Positions 9,485-17,349 of a stretch of 49,441 bases of DNA are shown here, one piece after another (position 1 is the first letter of the stretch; the number at the start of each line of letters is the position of its first letter). Under the pieces are notes generated by a model. The model saw only the letters and a program-made list of their open reading frames with translations. It was not told the origin of the DNA and did no database searches. Source of the stretch: a virus; the IMG/VR virus record IMGVR_UViG_3300037193_001025, positions 1-49,441 of that record; one strand, 5' to 3'. A program made the position numbers and the translations under genes.

Positions 9485-9877
9485 ATGAAGACCTTCGCCA
9501 TTGCCGGCGTTCTGGCGCTCAGCGTCCTGGCCGCCGGCTGCTCGGGCTGCCAGCCCATCACCGCGCTGACCGGCGACAAGCCGCTGGCGGGACAGACCGT
9601 CATCGACGAGAAGGCGCTCTACGCAGCCGAGGCAGCCATGCTCGGCGCGGACACGGCGGCTGCCGTGGCGGTGCGCCAGGGCCTGCTGAAGCCCGGTTCG
9701 CCGCAGTCGGTGCAGATCGCCGACTACCTTGCGCTGGCGAAAACCGGCCTCAACGCGGCGCGAGCTGCGTACCGGGTCGGTGACGCCACGTCGTTCAACA
9801 GCCGGCTGGCCTCCGTACAGGAGCTGGTCGGCAAGGCCTGGGCGATCATCCCGGCCGCATCCAAGGTGACGAAATGA
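9485..9877 (+). CDS. Phage lipoprotein of the lysis block
   Basis: This encodes 130 residues. The N-terminus is a lipoprotein signal with lipobox LAAGC, so C19 should be lipidated after cleavage by signal peptidase II. The mature part is Ala-rich and helical. Position after holin and endolysin suggests an outer-membrane spanin subunit or a superinfection-excluding lipoprotein; at over 100 mature residues it is longer than most o-spanins. AAGGAGG at 9470-9476 serves as ribosome binding site. It overlaps the next gene by ATGA. Confidence 0.75.
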   Translation: MKTFAIAGVLALSVLAAGCSGCQPITALTGDKPLAGQTVIDEKALYAAEAAMLGADTAAAVAVRQGLLKPGSPQSVQIADYLALAKTGLNAARAAYRVGDATSFNSRLASVQELVGKAWAIIPAASKVTK

Positions 9878-10065
9878 CCCCCGCTCTCGCGATCACCGGC
9901 CTCCAGGCCCTCGCCAAGCTGTTCGAGGCGCTGGCTCCGACCGTGCAGCAGGCCCTCGCGGTCGCCAACTCGGATGACGCCGCCGAGATCAAGGCGGCGC
10001 TCGACGACCTGCAAGCTAAGGTCGACGTGCAGCACGCCGAGACCCAGGCGCTGCTGCGGGGCTAA
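9874..10065 (+). CDS. Small helical hypothetical protein, end of the late operon
   Basis: This encodes 63 residues, predicted fully helical and Ala/Leu-rich (LFEALAPTVQQALAVAN, IKAALDDLQAKVDVQHAE), with no membrane segment or catalytic motif. It is coupled by ATGA to the lipoprotein, and is the last rightward gene before the convergent early operon, whose last stop overlaps its end by four bases. Function unknown. Confidence 0.65.
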   Translation: MTPALAITGLQALAKLFEALAPTVQQALAVANSDDAAEIKAALDDLQAKVDVQHAETQALLRG

Positions 10066-10074
10066 CGGCCCCGC
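10056..10074. terminator. Hairpin at the convergent operon ends
   Basis: GCGGGGC (10056-10062) pairs with GCCCCGC (10068-10074) around a 5-base loop that contains the rightward stop codon. The stops of both convergent genes lie within the stem-loop. It has no T-run on either side, so it may act as a bidirectional pause or mRNA 3'-end protector more than as a classical intrinsic terminator. Confidence 0.5.
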
Positions 10075-10268
10075 GCCCTGATCCGGCGCATCTCGCCTTC
10101 GTAGTCGTAGTCGAGCAGCCTGATCTCTTCCTTGATCGCCTGGATCAAGTCGTCGACATGGTCATAGGAACCGATGGCCTGGATGCGGTTAAGCATCCAG
10201 GTCCATTGGCCCTTGCGCCAGTTGTGCGCGCCGGCAGCGTGCGACGCGGCGGACTGCCGGCGCTTCAT
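10062..10268 (-). CDS. Hypothetical basic protein, last gene of the leftward operon
   Basis: This encodes 68 residues, basic at both ends (MKRRQSAASH; MRRIRARGR) with an acidic centre (DHVDDLIQAIKEEIRLLDYD). The ATG at 10268 is chosen because it overlaps the previous stop by ATGA; the longer frame reads through the upstream gene. No family recognised. Confidence 0.65.
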   Translation of the reverse strand: MKRRQSAASHAAGAHNWRKGQWTWMLNRIQAIGSYDHVDDLIQAIKEEIRLLDYDYEGEMRRIRARGR

Positions 10269-10603
10269 TGTGTCCTCTTCACCCTGATACCACCTCCGCA
10301 CACGACGATCCGCCAGTCGGCGTCGGCATCGCCCAGCACCTCGCGCCCGCGCTTGCGGTCGATGCCCTGTAGATACACGCCCCGCCCTATACGCTGGACC
10401 CCGTAGGGCCACGGCCGGCTCTCGCCGACCGCCAAGTCGGCGAGCAGCCGGGGGCGCTCATGGGTCTCCAGCACCGTGTTGCGGCACTCCTGCACGTAGC
10501 GCTCGATGATGCGGCGCACCAGCAGGGCCGGCGTGTGGTCGCTGGCGAGGACGGTCTTGCCGAGGGCGCGCTCGTTGACCGCCCGGCGGTTATGCTTCGC
10601 CAT
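10265..10603 (-). CDS. Hypothetical protein
   Basis: This encodes 112 residues, with a basic N-terminus (MAKHNRRAVNERALGKT), a helical centre (ALLVRRIIERYVQECRN) and a short beta-like C-terminus (DWRIVVCGGGIRVKR). It overlaps its upstream neighbour by 14 bases and its downstream neighbour by ATGA. Possibly nucleic-acid binding from its charge; no family recognised. Confidence 0.65.
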   Translation of the reverse strand: MAKHNRRAVNERALGKTVLASDHTPALLVRRIIERYVQECRNTVLETHERPRLLADLAVGESRPWPYGVQRIGRGVYLQGIDRKRGREVLGDADADWRIVVCGGGIRVKRTQ

Positions 10604-10922
10604 CGGGCACGATCAGGTGGGGCTTGCCCTCCACCTTCCTCCGCATGTTGCTGATCTGGTCGAGCTGCTGCTTCAGCCGGTCGCGCTCGGCGAACGTGGT
10701 CGGCTGCTCGTAGCTCTTCTCCAGCACCCAGAGCAGGGCGCTGCGGATCGCGCCGGTCCCCATGCTGGGCTGCATCACGTTCACCAGGACGTCGAACAGC
10801 ATCGACGCCGCGACCATCGGAGCCCGGCCTTCGGCCTGCATGGCGAGCAGCCACGCGTCGATGTGCTGGTGCAGCACGACCAGGGCTTCGTCCTCGGTGG
10901 CGGGTTCAGGGATGTCGGTCAT
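10590..10922 (-). CDS. Hypothetical helical protein
   Basis: The ATG at 10922 is taken as start, one base after the stop of the GapR-like gene, giving 110 residues (MTDIPEPATEDEALVVLHQH). It is mainly helical, with a charged coil near the C-terminus (AERDRLKQQLDQISNMRRK). It is translationally coupled to the GapR-like gene, so the two may be made in similar amounts. Function unknown. Confidence 0.65.
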   Translation of the reverse strand: MTDIPEPATEDEALVVLHQHIDAWLLAMQAEGRAPMVAASMLFDVLVNVMQPSMGTGAIRSALLWVLEKSYEQPTTFAERDRLKQQLDQISNMRRKVEGKPHLIVPDGEA

Positions 10923-10923
10923 C

Positions 10924-11247
10924 TCAGCACAGGTCCGCAAGAGAGGGATCGCCCAGGGCGTGGGCGTACAGTTCGAGGATGGCGCGGGTCTCGGCCCGCT
11001 TCGCCGGGTCCATCTTCCGTGCCCGTACGGCCTTACGGATGATCTTGACGTCGAAGCCGTTGCCCTTCGCCTCCGCGTACACCTCCTTGATCTGCTCGGC
11101 GATCTCGGCCTTCTCCACCTCCAGCCGCTCGACGCGTTCGACGATGCTCTTCAGTTGGCCCTGGGCCGTCTGGTTCAGCACGTCGCCGCTGTTGTGCCCT
11201 TGCCCGGCGGGGGCTTCCTCGCCCTCCACCTGTCCGATCTTAGCCAT
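10924..11247 (-). CDS. GapR/DUF2312-family DNA-binding protein
   Basis: This encodes 107 residues. The DUF2312 signature is clear: an N-terminal coiled-coil helix (IVERVERLEVEKAEIAEQIK), then DVYAEAKGNGFD-type sequence (here EVYAEAKGNGFDVKIIRKAV), then RARKMDP and a C-terminal helix ending in LELYAHALG. Cellular GapR of Alphaproteobacteria binds overtwisted DNA ahead of replication and transcription forks. A phage copy may aid fork progress or compete with the host protein. AGGAGGA lies just upstream of the ATG at 11247, which overlaps the helicase stop by one base. Confidence 0.85.
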   Translation of the reverse strand: MAKIGQVEGEEAPAGQGHNSGDVLNQTAQGQLKSIVERVERLEVEKAEIAEQIKEVYAEAKGNGFDVKIIRKAVRARKMDPAKRAETRAILELYAHALGDPSLADLC

Positions 11248-12620
11248 CACGTCCTCCTTTGGGTTGCTCGCTTCAGCGCTTCCTGCACGCTGATCTTCTC
11301 GATCCGGCGCTCGAACACCTCTTCGTCGATAGTGCCTTCCGCCAGGATGTAGTGCAGGTACACGGGCCGGTCGTAGCCGCTCTGCTTCTGCCGCATGGGG
11401 CCGATGCGTTCGAGCACCTGATCGTGGAATTCCAAGTTCCAGTCGCCCGAGAAGAACACGCCGATGTTCGTCCCATGCTCCATGTCGTTGATGCCGTGGC
11501 CGACCGAGGCCGGATGCGCGATGCCGATAGGTATCTTGCCGGCGGCGAAGTCGTCGATGTCCTTGTCGCTGCGGAGCTGCCGCGCTCGGCTGCCGAACGC
11601 GCGAATGATGTGCGGGGCCTCGAACTGGAAGTTCACCACCACCAGCACCGGCATGCCGGCGGCTTCCTCGATGATGCTTTCCAGCGCCTCGATCTTGGCG
11701 TCGTGCAGGTGGTGGGCGACGTGATCCTCGTCGTAGACATGGCCGCTGGCGATCTGGAGGAACTTGTTCATCTTGGTCGCGGCGTTGATCGCCTCGATCT
11801 GCCGATCCTTGATCTCGATCAGCGCCTCTTCCTCCATCCGCTTGTAGTCGCCGCGCACCTTGTCGGGCAGGTCGACGTAGACCTTGTTGACGATGGGTTT
11901 GTCGACCGGCACGGAGACCGAGAGGCAGATGTCAGTGAGCCGAGGGTGTATCTGGTCGGCCGAGTGGTCGAACGGGGTCCACTGCGCAAATTCGCTATTC
12001 CCCGGCTTGAACCACCGGTTGCGGTAGGCGGTGTAGCTCTGGCCCAGGCGCTTGCCCTGGTCGAGAAACCAGAGCTGGCCCCACAAGTCGAGCAGACCAT
12101 TCGGCGACGGCGTGCCGGTCAGCTCCCAGAACCGCTCGGCCTCCCACGCGGCGTCCTTGAACGCCTGCGTGCGCTTGCCGCCCTGCTTGATCCTGAACGA
12201 CTTGAGCTTCGTGCTTTCGTCGGCGATCACGGTGGCGAAGGGCCACGGCATCTTGAGATCGGTGAGGGCGTTCAGCAGCCAGACCAAGTTCTCGTAGTTG
12301 ATGGTGTAGAGGCGGCTGTTCCCCGCGCGGATGCCGCGCCGCAGGACGCCCAGGCGCTCGGCCGGCGAGCCCAGGATCGGCGTGCAGTCGCCGTCGATGT
12401 TGTCCCACTTTTCCACCTCGCGCGGCCACGTCCGCGACGCCACACGTTTCGGTGCGAGCACCAGCGCCGGGCGAGGGTCGAGCAAGTCCTGCACCATCTT
12501 CAACGCGATCAGCGCCGTGCCGGTCTTGCCCGTGCCTGTGCCGGCCCAGGTCGCGTTGCGCTCGATGTCGGTCATATGGTCGACCATCGGCGGCTGCCAG
12601 GGGCGGGGCGTCCAGATCAT
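11247..12620 (-). CDS. SNF2/DEAD-type SF2 helicase
   Basis: This encodes 457 residues from the ATG at 12620, which overlaps the previous stop by ATGA. Helicase motifs in order: motif I AGTGTGKT (26-33), motif II DEST in VIADESTKLKS, motif III LTGTP, an N-terminal/C-terminal lobe linker with FKPGNSEF, then the second RecA lobe with VLVVVNFQFEA, ASVGHGINDM and motif VI QVLERIGPMRQ. Phage SNF2-like ATPases of this small type often sit with VRR-NUC nucleases and remodel DNA-protein complexes during replication or recombination; both are in this operon. DEST in place of DEAH/DEGH is within the known range. Confidence 0.88.
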   Translation of the reverse strand: MIWTPRPWQPPMVDHMTDIERNATWAGTGTGKTGTALIALKMVQDLLDPRPALVLAPKRVASRTWPREVEKWDNIDGDCTPILGSPAERLGVLRRGIRAGNSRLYTINYENLVWLLNALTDLKMPWPFATVIADESTKLKSFRIKQGGKRTQAFKDAAWEAERFWELTGTPSPNGLLDLWGQLWFLDQGKRLGQSYTAYRNRWFKPGNSEFAQWTPFDHSADQIHPRLTDICLSVSVPVDKPIVNKVYVDLPDKVRGDYKRMEEEALIEIKDRQIEAINAATKMNKFLQIASGHVYDEDHVAHHLHDAKIEALESIIEEAAGMPVLVVVNFQFEAPHIIRAFGSRARQLRSDKDIDDFAAGKIPIGIAHPASVGHGINDMEHGTNIGVFFSGDWNLEFHDQVLERIGPMRQKQSGYDRPVYLHYILAEGTIDEEVFERRIEKISVQEALKRATQRRT

Positions 12621-12940
12621 CGCCAGTCGTTCAGCCGGTTCGCTGCGTAGACGCGACCGATCTCGCGTTGCAGGTCGGCTTCCGCCTTCGCTCTTGCCGG
12701 TTCGCTGATCGTCGACTTGAACGCGCTGGGGTCCGCCCACTGCTCAGGCTTGCGCAGCAACCGATAGACCCGGCCGTCGCTGTCCATGATCGGCAGCACA
12801 AGGCGCACCTCGTAGCGCACGCATTGGCCGAAGCCGTCGAACGCGGCGGTCGCCCAATGCACGAACGCCCAGCGCTTCACGCGCTCGACGCAGTTCGGCC
12901 TGTACTGGTAGGCGTAACCTACCATCGGGTTATCAGGCAT
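12617..12940 (-). CDS. Hypothetical protein upstream of the helicase
   Basis: This encodes 107 residues. It is aromatic-rich at the N-terminus (GYAYQYRPNC, RWAFVHWATAAF), has a beta-like centre (VRYEVRLVLPIMDSDGRVYR) and a helical basic C-terminus. It overlaps its upstream gene by eight bases and the helicase by ATGA. Tight coupling suggests a role in DNA metabolism, but no family is recognised. Confidence 0.62.
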   Translation of the reverse strand: MPDNPMVGYAYQYRPNCVERVKRWAFVHWATAAFDGFGQCVRYEVRLVLPIMDSDGRVYRLLRKPEQWADPSAFKSTISEPARAKAEADLQREIGRVYAANRLNDWR

Positions 12941-13265
12941 CGTCGTTCTCCATCACATCGAGCCCGGCGGCCAGGATGTCGCGCAAGGTCTGGGACATGT
13001 TCTGACCTGGGAGGCGCTGCGCCTCGATCCGGTCGCTCATCTCCTGCTCGATCCAGCAGCCGACGTTCCGATACCACATCGGCCCGCCGTGGCCGTTCAC
13101 CTCACGTCGCTTCGACACATGGGGGTGTTTCGCGCGCCAGACGATCCCGGCTACAGCCAGCCGCGACGGCAAGCCGAGACGCCGTGCGGTCTCGCCATAG
13201 GTGAGGCCGGACCACACCAGCGCCAGCACGGCGTCGTGCACCTCGGGCGGGTGCTTCTTAGGCAT
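12933..13265 (-). CDS. Putative regulator with HTH and ribbon-helix-helix-like parts
   Basis: This encodes 110 residues. The N-terminal part (GLTYGETARRLGLPSRLAV, then GIVWRAKHP) reads as a helix-turn-helix of the kind that scans DNA in GcrA-like and resolvase-like proteins. The last ~35 residues (MSDRIEAQRLPGQ, MSQTLRDILAAGL) look like a ribbon-helix-helix module. Between them is a short aromatic linker (GGPMWYRNVGCW). It is probably a small DNA-binding regulator. The start directly follows the previous stop. Both domain calls are by eye. Confidence 0.6.
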   Translation of the reverse strand: MPKKHPPEVHDAVLALVWSGLTYGETARRLGLPSRLAVAGIVWRAKHPHVSKRREVNGHGGPMWYRNVGCWIEQEMSDRIEAQRLPGQNMSQTLRDILAAGLDVMENDDA

Positions 13266-13511
13266 TCAGTCTTCCGCCGGCTGGTCGTGGTTGTCGTAGG
13301 CCGCGTCCAGCGTTTCGAAGAACGCCCGCGCGGCCGGCAGCACCAAGTCCTTGTCGAGCTGCCGCGCCATCTCGGCCAGCGCCGGGGCGTGCTCGCTGGG
13401 CGTGGCTTCGAAGTACATGGCGGCCAGCGCGAGGTGGTGCACCATCAGGCGCACGGCGTCGCTGGGGTGGACGCGCGGAGCGTCGACGGAAACGGTATGC
13501 TCTTCACTCAT
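13266..13511 (-). CDS. Small hypothetical helical protein
   Basis: This encodes 81 residues from the ATG at 13511 (MSEEHTVSVDAPRV), preceded by TTGGAGGAC. The sequence is helical with a His/Met-rich centre (LMVHHLALAAMYFEA) and an acidic end. The start overlaps the stop of the 50-residue gene upstream. No family recognised. Confidence 0.62.
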   Translation of the reverse strand: MSEEHTVSVDAPRVHPSDAVRLMVHHLALAAMYFEATPSEHAPALAEMARQLDKDLVLPAARAFFETLDAAYDNHDQPAED

Positions 13512-13656
13512 CGTCCAGTCCTCCAAGGATGACGTGTTGCTCGTAGGTGCGGTCGGGCGGCGGGCGCTCGGCCGGCGGCTGGGTCTCTTCCAGCGCCTGG
13601 GCGAGATGGTCTTCGAACCCTTCCCACTCGCGCTCGTATTCGGGCGGCTCGCTCAT
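13504..13656 (-). CDS. 50-residue acidic microprotein
   Basis: The frame runs MSEPPEYEREWEGFEDHLAQ and ends GGLDDE. Its ATG (13656) overlaps the VRR-NUC stop by ATGA and its stop overlaps the next start, so it fits the coupled chain of the operon. The ribosome binding site of the next gene is encoded inside it (ILGGL). It is strongly acidic and Pro-rich in the middle. The coupling at both ends is the main evidence that it is real. Confidence 0.6.
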   Translation of the reverse strand: MSEPPEYEREWEGFEDHLAQALEETQPPAERPPPDRTYEQHVILGGLDDE

Positions 13657-13976
13657 GCCCAATGCCAGTTGAACAGCTTGTCAACGTCCTCTCGGCTGCC
13701 GATCACCAGCACGTTCTGGCCGTGCGCTTTCAGCGCCGCGATCTCGCGCATCTGCTGCGATGTGGGCTTCTCGCCCGGCCGCTTCAACTCGACCCAGACC
13801 ACCGTGGCCTGTCGCCCCCTGTGCCAGGGCAACATGACCAGCTCGTCGGGCGCACCGTTGCGCCCGGTCCAGCGCACCTTGCGCAGCTCGCCGCCCAGCA
13901 CCTTCAGCCGGGCTTTAAGGTAGGCGCGCACGTCGCGTTCGCGATCCTCGGGGAAGGCGGTGTCTAGGGTTGGCAT
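13653..13976 (-). CDS. VRR-NUC domain nuclease
   Basis: This encodes 107 residues forming one stand-alone VRR-NUC fold of the PD-(D/E)XK superfamily. The active site reads GAPDELV with D44, VELKRPG with E63 and K65, then Q74/Q75 and the strand NVLVI. Stand-alone phage VRR-NUC proteins act as structure-specific endonucleases, for example on Holliday or replication-fork junctions. It has its own promoter-like sequence (13997-14025) and a CGGAGGAC ribosome binding site, unlike most genes in this operon. Confidence 0.88.
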   Translation of the reverse strand: MPTLDTAFPEDRERDVRAYLKARLKVLGGELRKVRWTGRNGAPDELVMLPWHRGRQATVVWVELKRPGEKPTSQQMREIAALKAHGQNVLVIGSREDVDKLFNWHWA

Positions 13977-13996
13977 GTCTAGTCCTCCGAAGAGGG

Positions 13997-14025
13997 TTGT
14001 AACCCTGCGCTAGACTAACGGTCAA
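13997..14025 (-). promoter_or_regulatory. Sigma70-like promoter for the VRR-NUC segment
   Basis: On the minus strand TTGACC (14020-14025), a 17-base spacer and TTACAA (13997-14002) lead after six bases into TCGGAGGAC before the VRR-NUC start. The -35 box overlaps the 3' end of the HNH gene. It would keep transcription of the distal operon going independently of the HNH gene. Confidence 0.6.
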
Positions 14026-14545
14026 GATGCTTCCAGAGGAACCGCGTGTGGATTTTGTGGATGAGCTGATGGCTGACGCCGTACTCGGCCGCAAGCTCGC
14101 GCTCTTTCTTGACGTAGCGTTGGGCGCGGATCGCGCGCACCTGATCGTCGGTGAGTTTCGCCGAGCCGTGGCTCGATCCTTGGCAGAGCGTACCGTGCTG
14201 CCGCGCGTCGTCGCTGTTCTGGAGCGACGTGCCGTATGCGATGTTGTCAACCGCGCAGTTCGCCTTCACGCCGTCTCGGTGGCGCACTACCTGCCCCGGC
14301 GGGCGCGGGCCGATGAAGGCTGCCGCAACGAGCCGATGGACGTGGAACGTCTTGCAGTGCCCGCCCCGGCTTAGTGTGACTTGGAGGTATCCTTGCGGCC
14401 CAGGGCACGGATTCAACAGCCGGCCGGGGCGCGTCCAAGTTGCGCCGTTAGGATGGCGCAGCGTCTTGTCGAGCGACCGCACCCGGCCCCGCGAGCTGAC
14501 CTCGTAGGCTCCCTCGTAGCCGACAACCGGCCGCCACTCTTCCAT
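14015..14545 (-). CDS. HNH homing endonuclease with NUMOD4 and HTH
   Basis: This encodes 176 residues from the ATG at 14545, which overlaps the polymerase stop (TGATG). Residues about 3-27 form a NUMOD4 DNA-binding motif (W-PV-GYEG-YEVSS-GRVRSL). The HNH nuclease core follows: HVHRLVAAAFIG with H70, RHRDG with H89 and D91, and N101 in VDNIAYGT. A C-terminal helix-turn-helix (LTDDQVRAIRAQ, ELAAEYGVSHQLIHKI) completes the usual free-standing homing endonuclease plan. It cuts a specific phage target to spread itself. Insertion after a polymerase gene is a common location. Confidence 0.9.
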   Translation of the reverse strand: MEEWRPVVGYEGAYEVSSRGRVRSLDKTLRHPNGATWTRPGRLLNPCPGPQGYLQVTLSRGGHCKTFHVHRLVAAAFIGPRPPGQVVRHRDGVKANCAVDNIAYGTSLQNSDDARQHGTLCQGSSHGSAKLTDDQVRAIRAQRYVKKERELAAEYGVSHQLIHKIHTRFLWKHLDR

Positions 14546-16641
14546 CAATCATCCTTGCGATAGCGTGCAGCTTCGAACCCGGCGGCCTTCAGCGGCATGC
14601 CTTGGTTCCACTGTTCACCAATACACATCAGGTGGGAGAGTTTGTCATGCGAAAATTCGGGGCTGTCGTCCGCTTCGCAGATCAGCTCGTCATGCGCACG
14701 TAGCAAAATATCAAAGCCTTCCGCTTCAATACGTGGGATAGAATAGAACAAGCAGTCACGCGCAAATGCTTGGCACGCGTTCTCGAATATCTTGCCGCCG
14801 TAAGTACCAATCCAACCCCAAGTGTGGGTGTATTGCGAAACTCCTTGATAATACACCTTCCCGTCGCGGACGTGGGCGCTGGGGTAGCAGACCGCCCGGC
14901 CCGAGGGCAGGATCATGCGCAGCCACACGCCGTCGCGACGGAAGGCCAGCTTGCGGCAGCGGAAGAGCTGCCCAGGGTTGGCGATGGCGCGCTTCGCGCA
15001 GTCCTCCAGGTCTTTCCAGTAGCTGGAGATCGCCGGGTGTGCCTCGCGCCAGAGGTGCTTCAGCGCCTCGCAGGCGATGAAGACGTCGTCGCTCAGGCCG
15101 TAGGTGCTCAGGCCCTTCTTACGACGCCATTCGAGCATGCCCAGGGCCTGCTTGTAGACGTCGGGAGCCAGGAGCGGAAGTACAGCAGCGGCCACGGCAG
15201 CCAAATCCATCCGGTAGGTGAGCACGAAGGTGACGAAAGCACCCACACCACCTTCATAGGCGAGCGCCAGTTCTTGAATTTTACCCAGTTGCCTCTGCGC
15301 TTTAGTGATGGACATGGGATCGACACCGAAGGATCGACCGTACGCCAATCGATACATGTCAGGTGCATCGGGATCGTCGAATTGGACACGGTAGGCCTCC
15401 AGCTTCCAATCCTCGCCCGCCAAGTAGGCGGCGCTCACGCCTTCGATGTTGCTCAGGTCCGAGACCACCAGCTTGCACCCAGGCGGGGCGATGATCGCGC
15501 CGCGCAGGGCGTTGCTCGCGGCCTTCGGCACGCTGCTGCACACCAGCGGGATCAGGTCATAATGCCGGTGCTTGAACAGCTCGATCCCGCTCATGATCTC
15601 CCACTCGCTCAGCGTCGGGCGGGGGAAGTTCTGCGGCTGGATGAGGCGACCGGCGTCGCGCCCGGTGCGCGAGGCCCCGTTGAACTGGATCAGGTTCCGC
15701 GCCCGGCCGTCGCGCGAGGCGACCTGCCGCATCTTCACGTACTTCGCATTGGACGGCGTCGCCGTCTCCATGCGCAGGGCCAGCAGGTCGCGCACGGCTT
15801 GCGGCAGGCTCTCATCCTTGGCCCGGCGCTCCAGCGTCGCGCCCTTCATGTCGGGCAGCTCGACACCGTACTCGGCCAGGATGTGGGCCAGCAGCGCGTC
15901 GCGCTGATTGGCGGACTGCACGTCGCCGCCGGTCTGCTCGTCGACCTGGGCATCCAGGTTGACCTTGTTCTGCGCCACGGCCTCGATGCAGGCGTCGGCC
16001 AGCTCCAGGTCGAGCAGCACGCCGCGCTGGTTCATCAGGTGCGTGCGCCGCCACAGGTCGCGCTCGACCGGGCCGAAGTTCCACACCGGCATCTTCTTGC
16101 GCAGGACCCGCATGGAGCGGATGTCCTTGACCGCGTAGTCGTTGAGGAATTCGGACCACTCTTCCGGGTGCGTGACCCGCGTGGCGCGGTAGTCTCTTTT
16201 CCTACCTTTCAAGGGGGCTTTGCAGAAAAGGGACATCAGCTCGCTGCCCCGCTTCGACTTGGCGTCGTCGTCGCTGAGCTTGAACACGACGCTGAGCTTG
16301 CCGAGCGCACCTTCCAGACCGTGGGCGAGGGCCTGGGCCATGGTGCACCAGACCTTCTCAAGCGGGATGGCGAGCCCCAGGCCGCGCGGATAGGGTAGCG
16401 CCATCATGGTCAGGTCGAACGGCGCATTGTGGAACACGATCTCGTCGGCGAACATCACGGCTTCTTCGAAGTCCGCCGGGGGTGTCGGATCGAGCGTGCG
16501 ATCCCAGGCCTTCACCTCGCCCTCGTCGATGGCGTAGGTGACGATCATCACCTCGGCGTCGTCGCTGTCCGCGTAGGCTCCGAGCCCGCATTTGAACAGG
16601 TCGACGGAACTGAACGTCTCGGTGTCGAGGTAGAGGATCAT
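14545..16641 (-). CDS. DNA polymerase I (family A) with 3'-5' exonuclease
   Basis: This encodes 698 residues from the ATG at 16641 (ATGA overlap with the methyltransferase). It is the replicative polymerase. The exonuclease residues are D6 and E8 (YLDTETF), FHNAPFD (70-76) and YAVKD (169-173), so proofreading looks intact. Polymerase motif A is VVSDLSNIEG (D395), motif B is R450-K454-Y462 (QRQLGKIQELALAYEGG), and motif C is HDEL (650-653). There is no 5'-3' exonuclease domain, as in T7 polymerase. Two patches, about 14620-14860 and 15200-15400, are visibly AT-richer than the rest, suggesting mosaic exchange. Confidence 0.95.
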   Translation of the reverse strand: MILYLDTETFSSVDLFKCGLGAYADSDDAEVMIVTYAIDEGEVKAWDRTLDPTPPADFEEAVMFADEIVFHNAPFDLTMMALPYPRGLGLAIPLEKVWCTMAQALAHGLEGALGKLSVVFKLSDDDAKSKRGSELMSLFCKAPLKGRKRDYRATRVTHPEEWSEFLNDYAVKDIRSMRVLRKKMPVWNFGPVERDLWRRTHLMNQRGVLLDLELADACIEAVAQNKVNLDAQVDEQTGGDVQSANQRDALLAHILAEYGVELPDMKGATLERRAKDESLPQAVRDLLALRMETATPSNAKYVKMRQVASRDGRARNLIQFNGASRTGRDAGRLIQPQNFPRPTLSEWEIMSGIELFKHRHYDLIPLVCSSVPKAASNALRGAIIAPPGCKLVVSDLSNIEGVSAAYLAGEDWKLEAYRVQFDDPDAPDMYRLAYGRSFGVDPMSITKAQRQLGKIQELALAYEGGVGAFVTFVLTYRMDLAAVAAAVLPLLAPDVYKQALGMLEWRRKKGLSTYGLSDDVFIACEALKHLWREAHPAISSYWKDLEDCAKRAIANPGQLFRCRKLAFRRDGVWLRMILPSGRAVCYPSAHVRDGKVYYQGVSQYTHTWGWIGTYGGKIFENACQAFARDCLFYSIPRIEAEGFDILLRAHDELICEADDSPEFSHDKLSHLMCIGEQWNQGMPLKAAGFEAARYRKDD

Positions 16642-17306
16642 GCGAGCGCCTGGATCGCGAGATGTTCCATAAGCTGGTCGCCGAGCCATTTAGTATAGGC
16701 TGGCGGGAGTGCTTCGACGAGATGTTCGTTATCCATCCAGTCGATCCCCATAGCTTTGCAACGTAGTTCGAATTCGCCGCTGTAATTTATATGGCCGTGA
16801 ACGCCGACGACGGTTGCCAGCTTCCCTGCGCGGTGCTTCGCGATGTTCAACGACCTAAAGCGTGGCGTTTGCCGATGATGCTGACATTTCGGCGGCGTAG
16901 GTGCGGACCAGCCACCAATTTCGAACAGCCGATGACGCTGTACATCGAGGTCGAAACTTGAGCCGCAAAGGCGAATGGGTTCATGCAGGGGCGCACCTTC
17001 TACATTTTCGATAATGTAAGGCAGACCAGTTGCGCGCAATAGTTCCCGTGTATGAGGAACCAAATCAACATGGTTCCCTCTGCTTTTGCCTGTTACAGAA
17101 CTGTGGACTTGGCACGGTGGCGACGCATGTACTGCATTAAAATTCAGACTAATCCAAAGAGGGTCCAATTCGAGAACGTCAGCCTGTTGAAATTCGAACG
17201 GATACTGCGATTGGGGTTCTTTATCTACCCCTATTACTTCAAAACCCGCGCGTGCGTAGCCCATCGCCGCACCCCCCGCGCAACAAAATAGATCGAGCAA
17301 ACGCAT
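16638..17306 (-). CDS. DNA (cytosine-5) methyltransferase
   Basis: This encodes 222 residues from the ATG at 17306, which follows TTTGGAGGAC. Motif I (LLDLFCCAGGAAMGYARAGF), motif IV with catalytic C65 (ASPPCQ), motif VI (IIENVEG, E100), motif VIII (QRHRLFEIGG) and a C-terminal ALPPAYTKWLGDQL are all present. It is shorter than restriction-type enzymes such as M.HhaI, with a small recognition domain, and matches the compact phage methylase type. It probably protects phage DNA from host restriction or marks phage DNA. Base composition is clearly AT-richer than its neighbours, pointing to recent acquisition. Confidence 0.9.
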   Translation of the reverse strand: MRLLDLFCCAGGAAMGYARAGFEVIGVDKEPQSQYPFEFQQADVLELDPLWISLNFNAVHASPPCQVHSSVTGKSRGNHVDLVPHTRELLRATGLPYIIENVEGAPLHEPIRLCGSSFDLDVQRHRLFEIGGWSAPTPPKCQHHRQTPRFRSLNIAKHRAGKLATVVGVHGHINYSGEFELRCKAMGIDWMDNEHLVEALPPAYTKWLGDQLMEHLAIQALA

Positions 17307-17349
17307 GCCCTGTCCTCCAAAGAAAGGTGGGAGGCCCTTCCCCTCCCTG

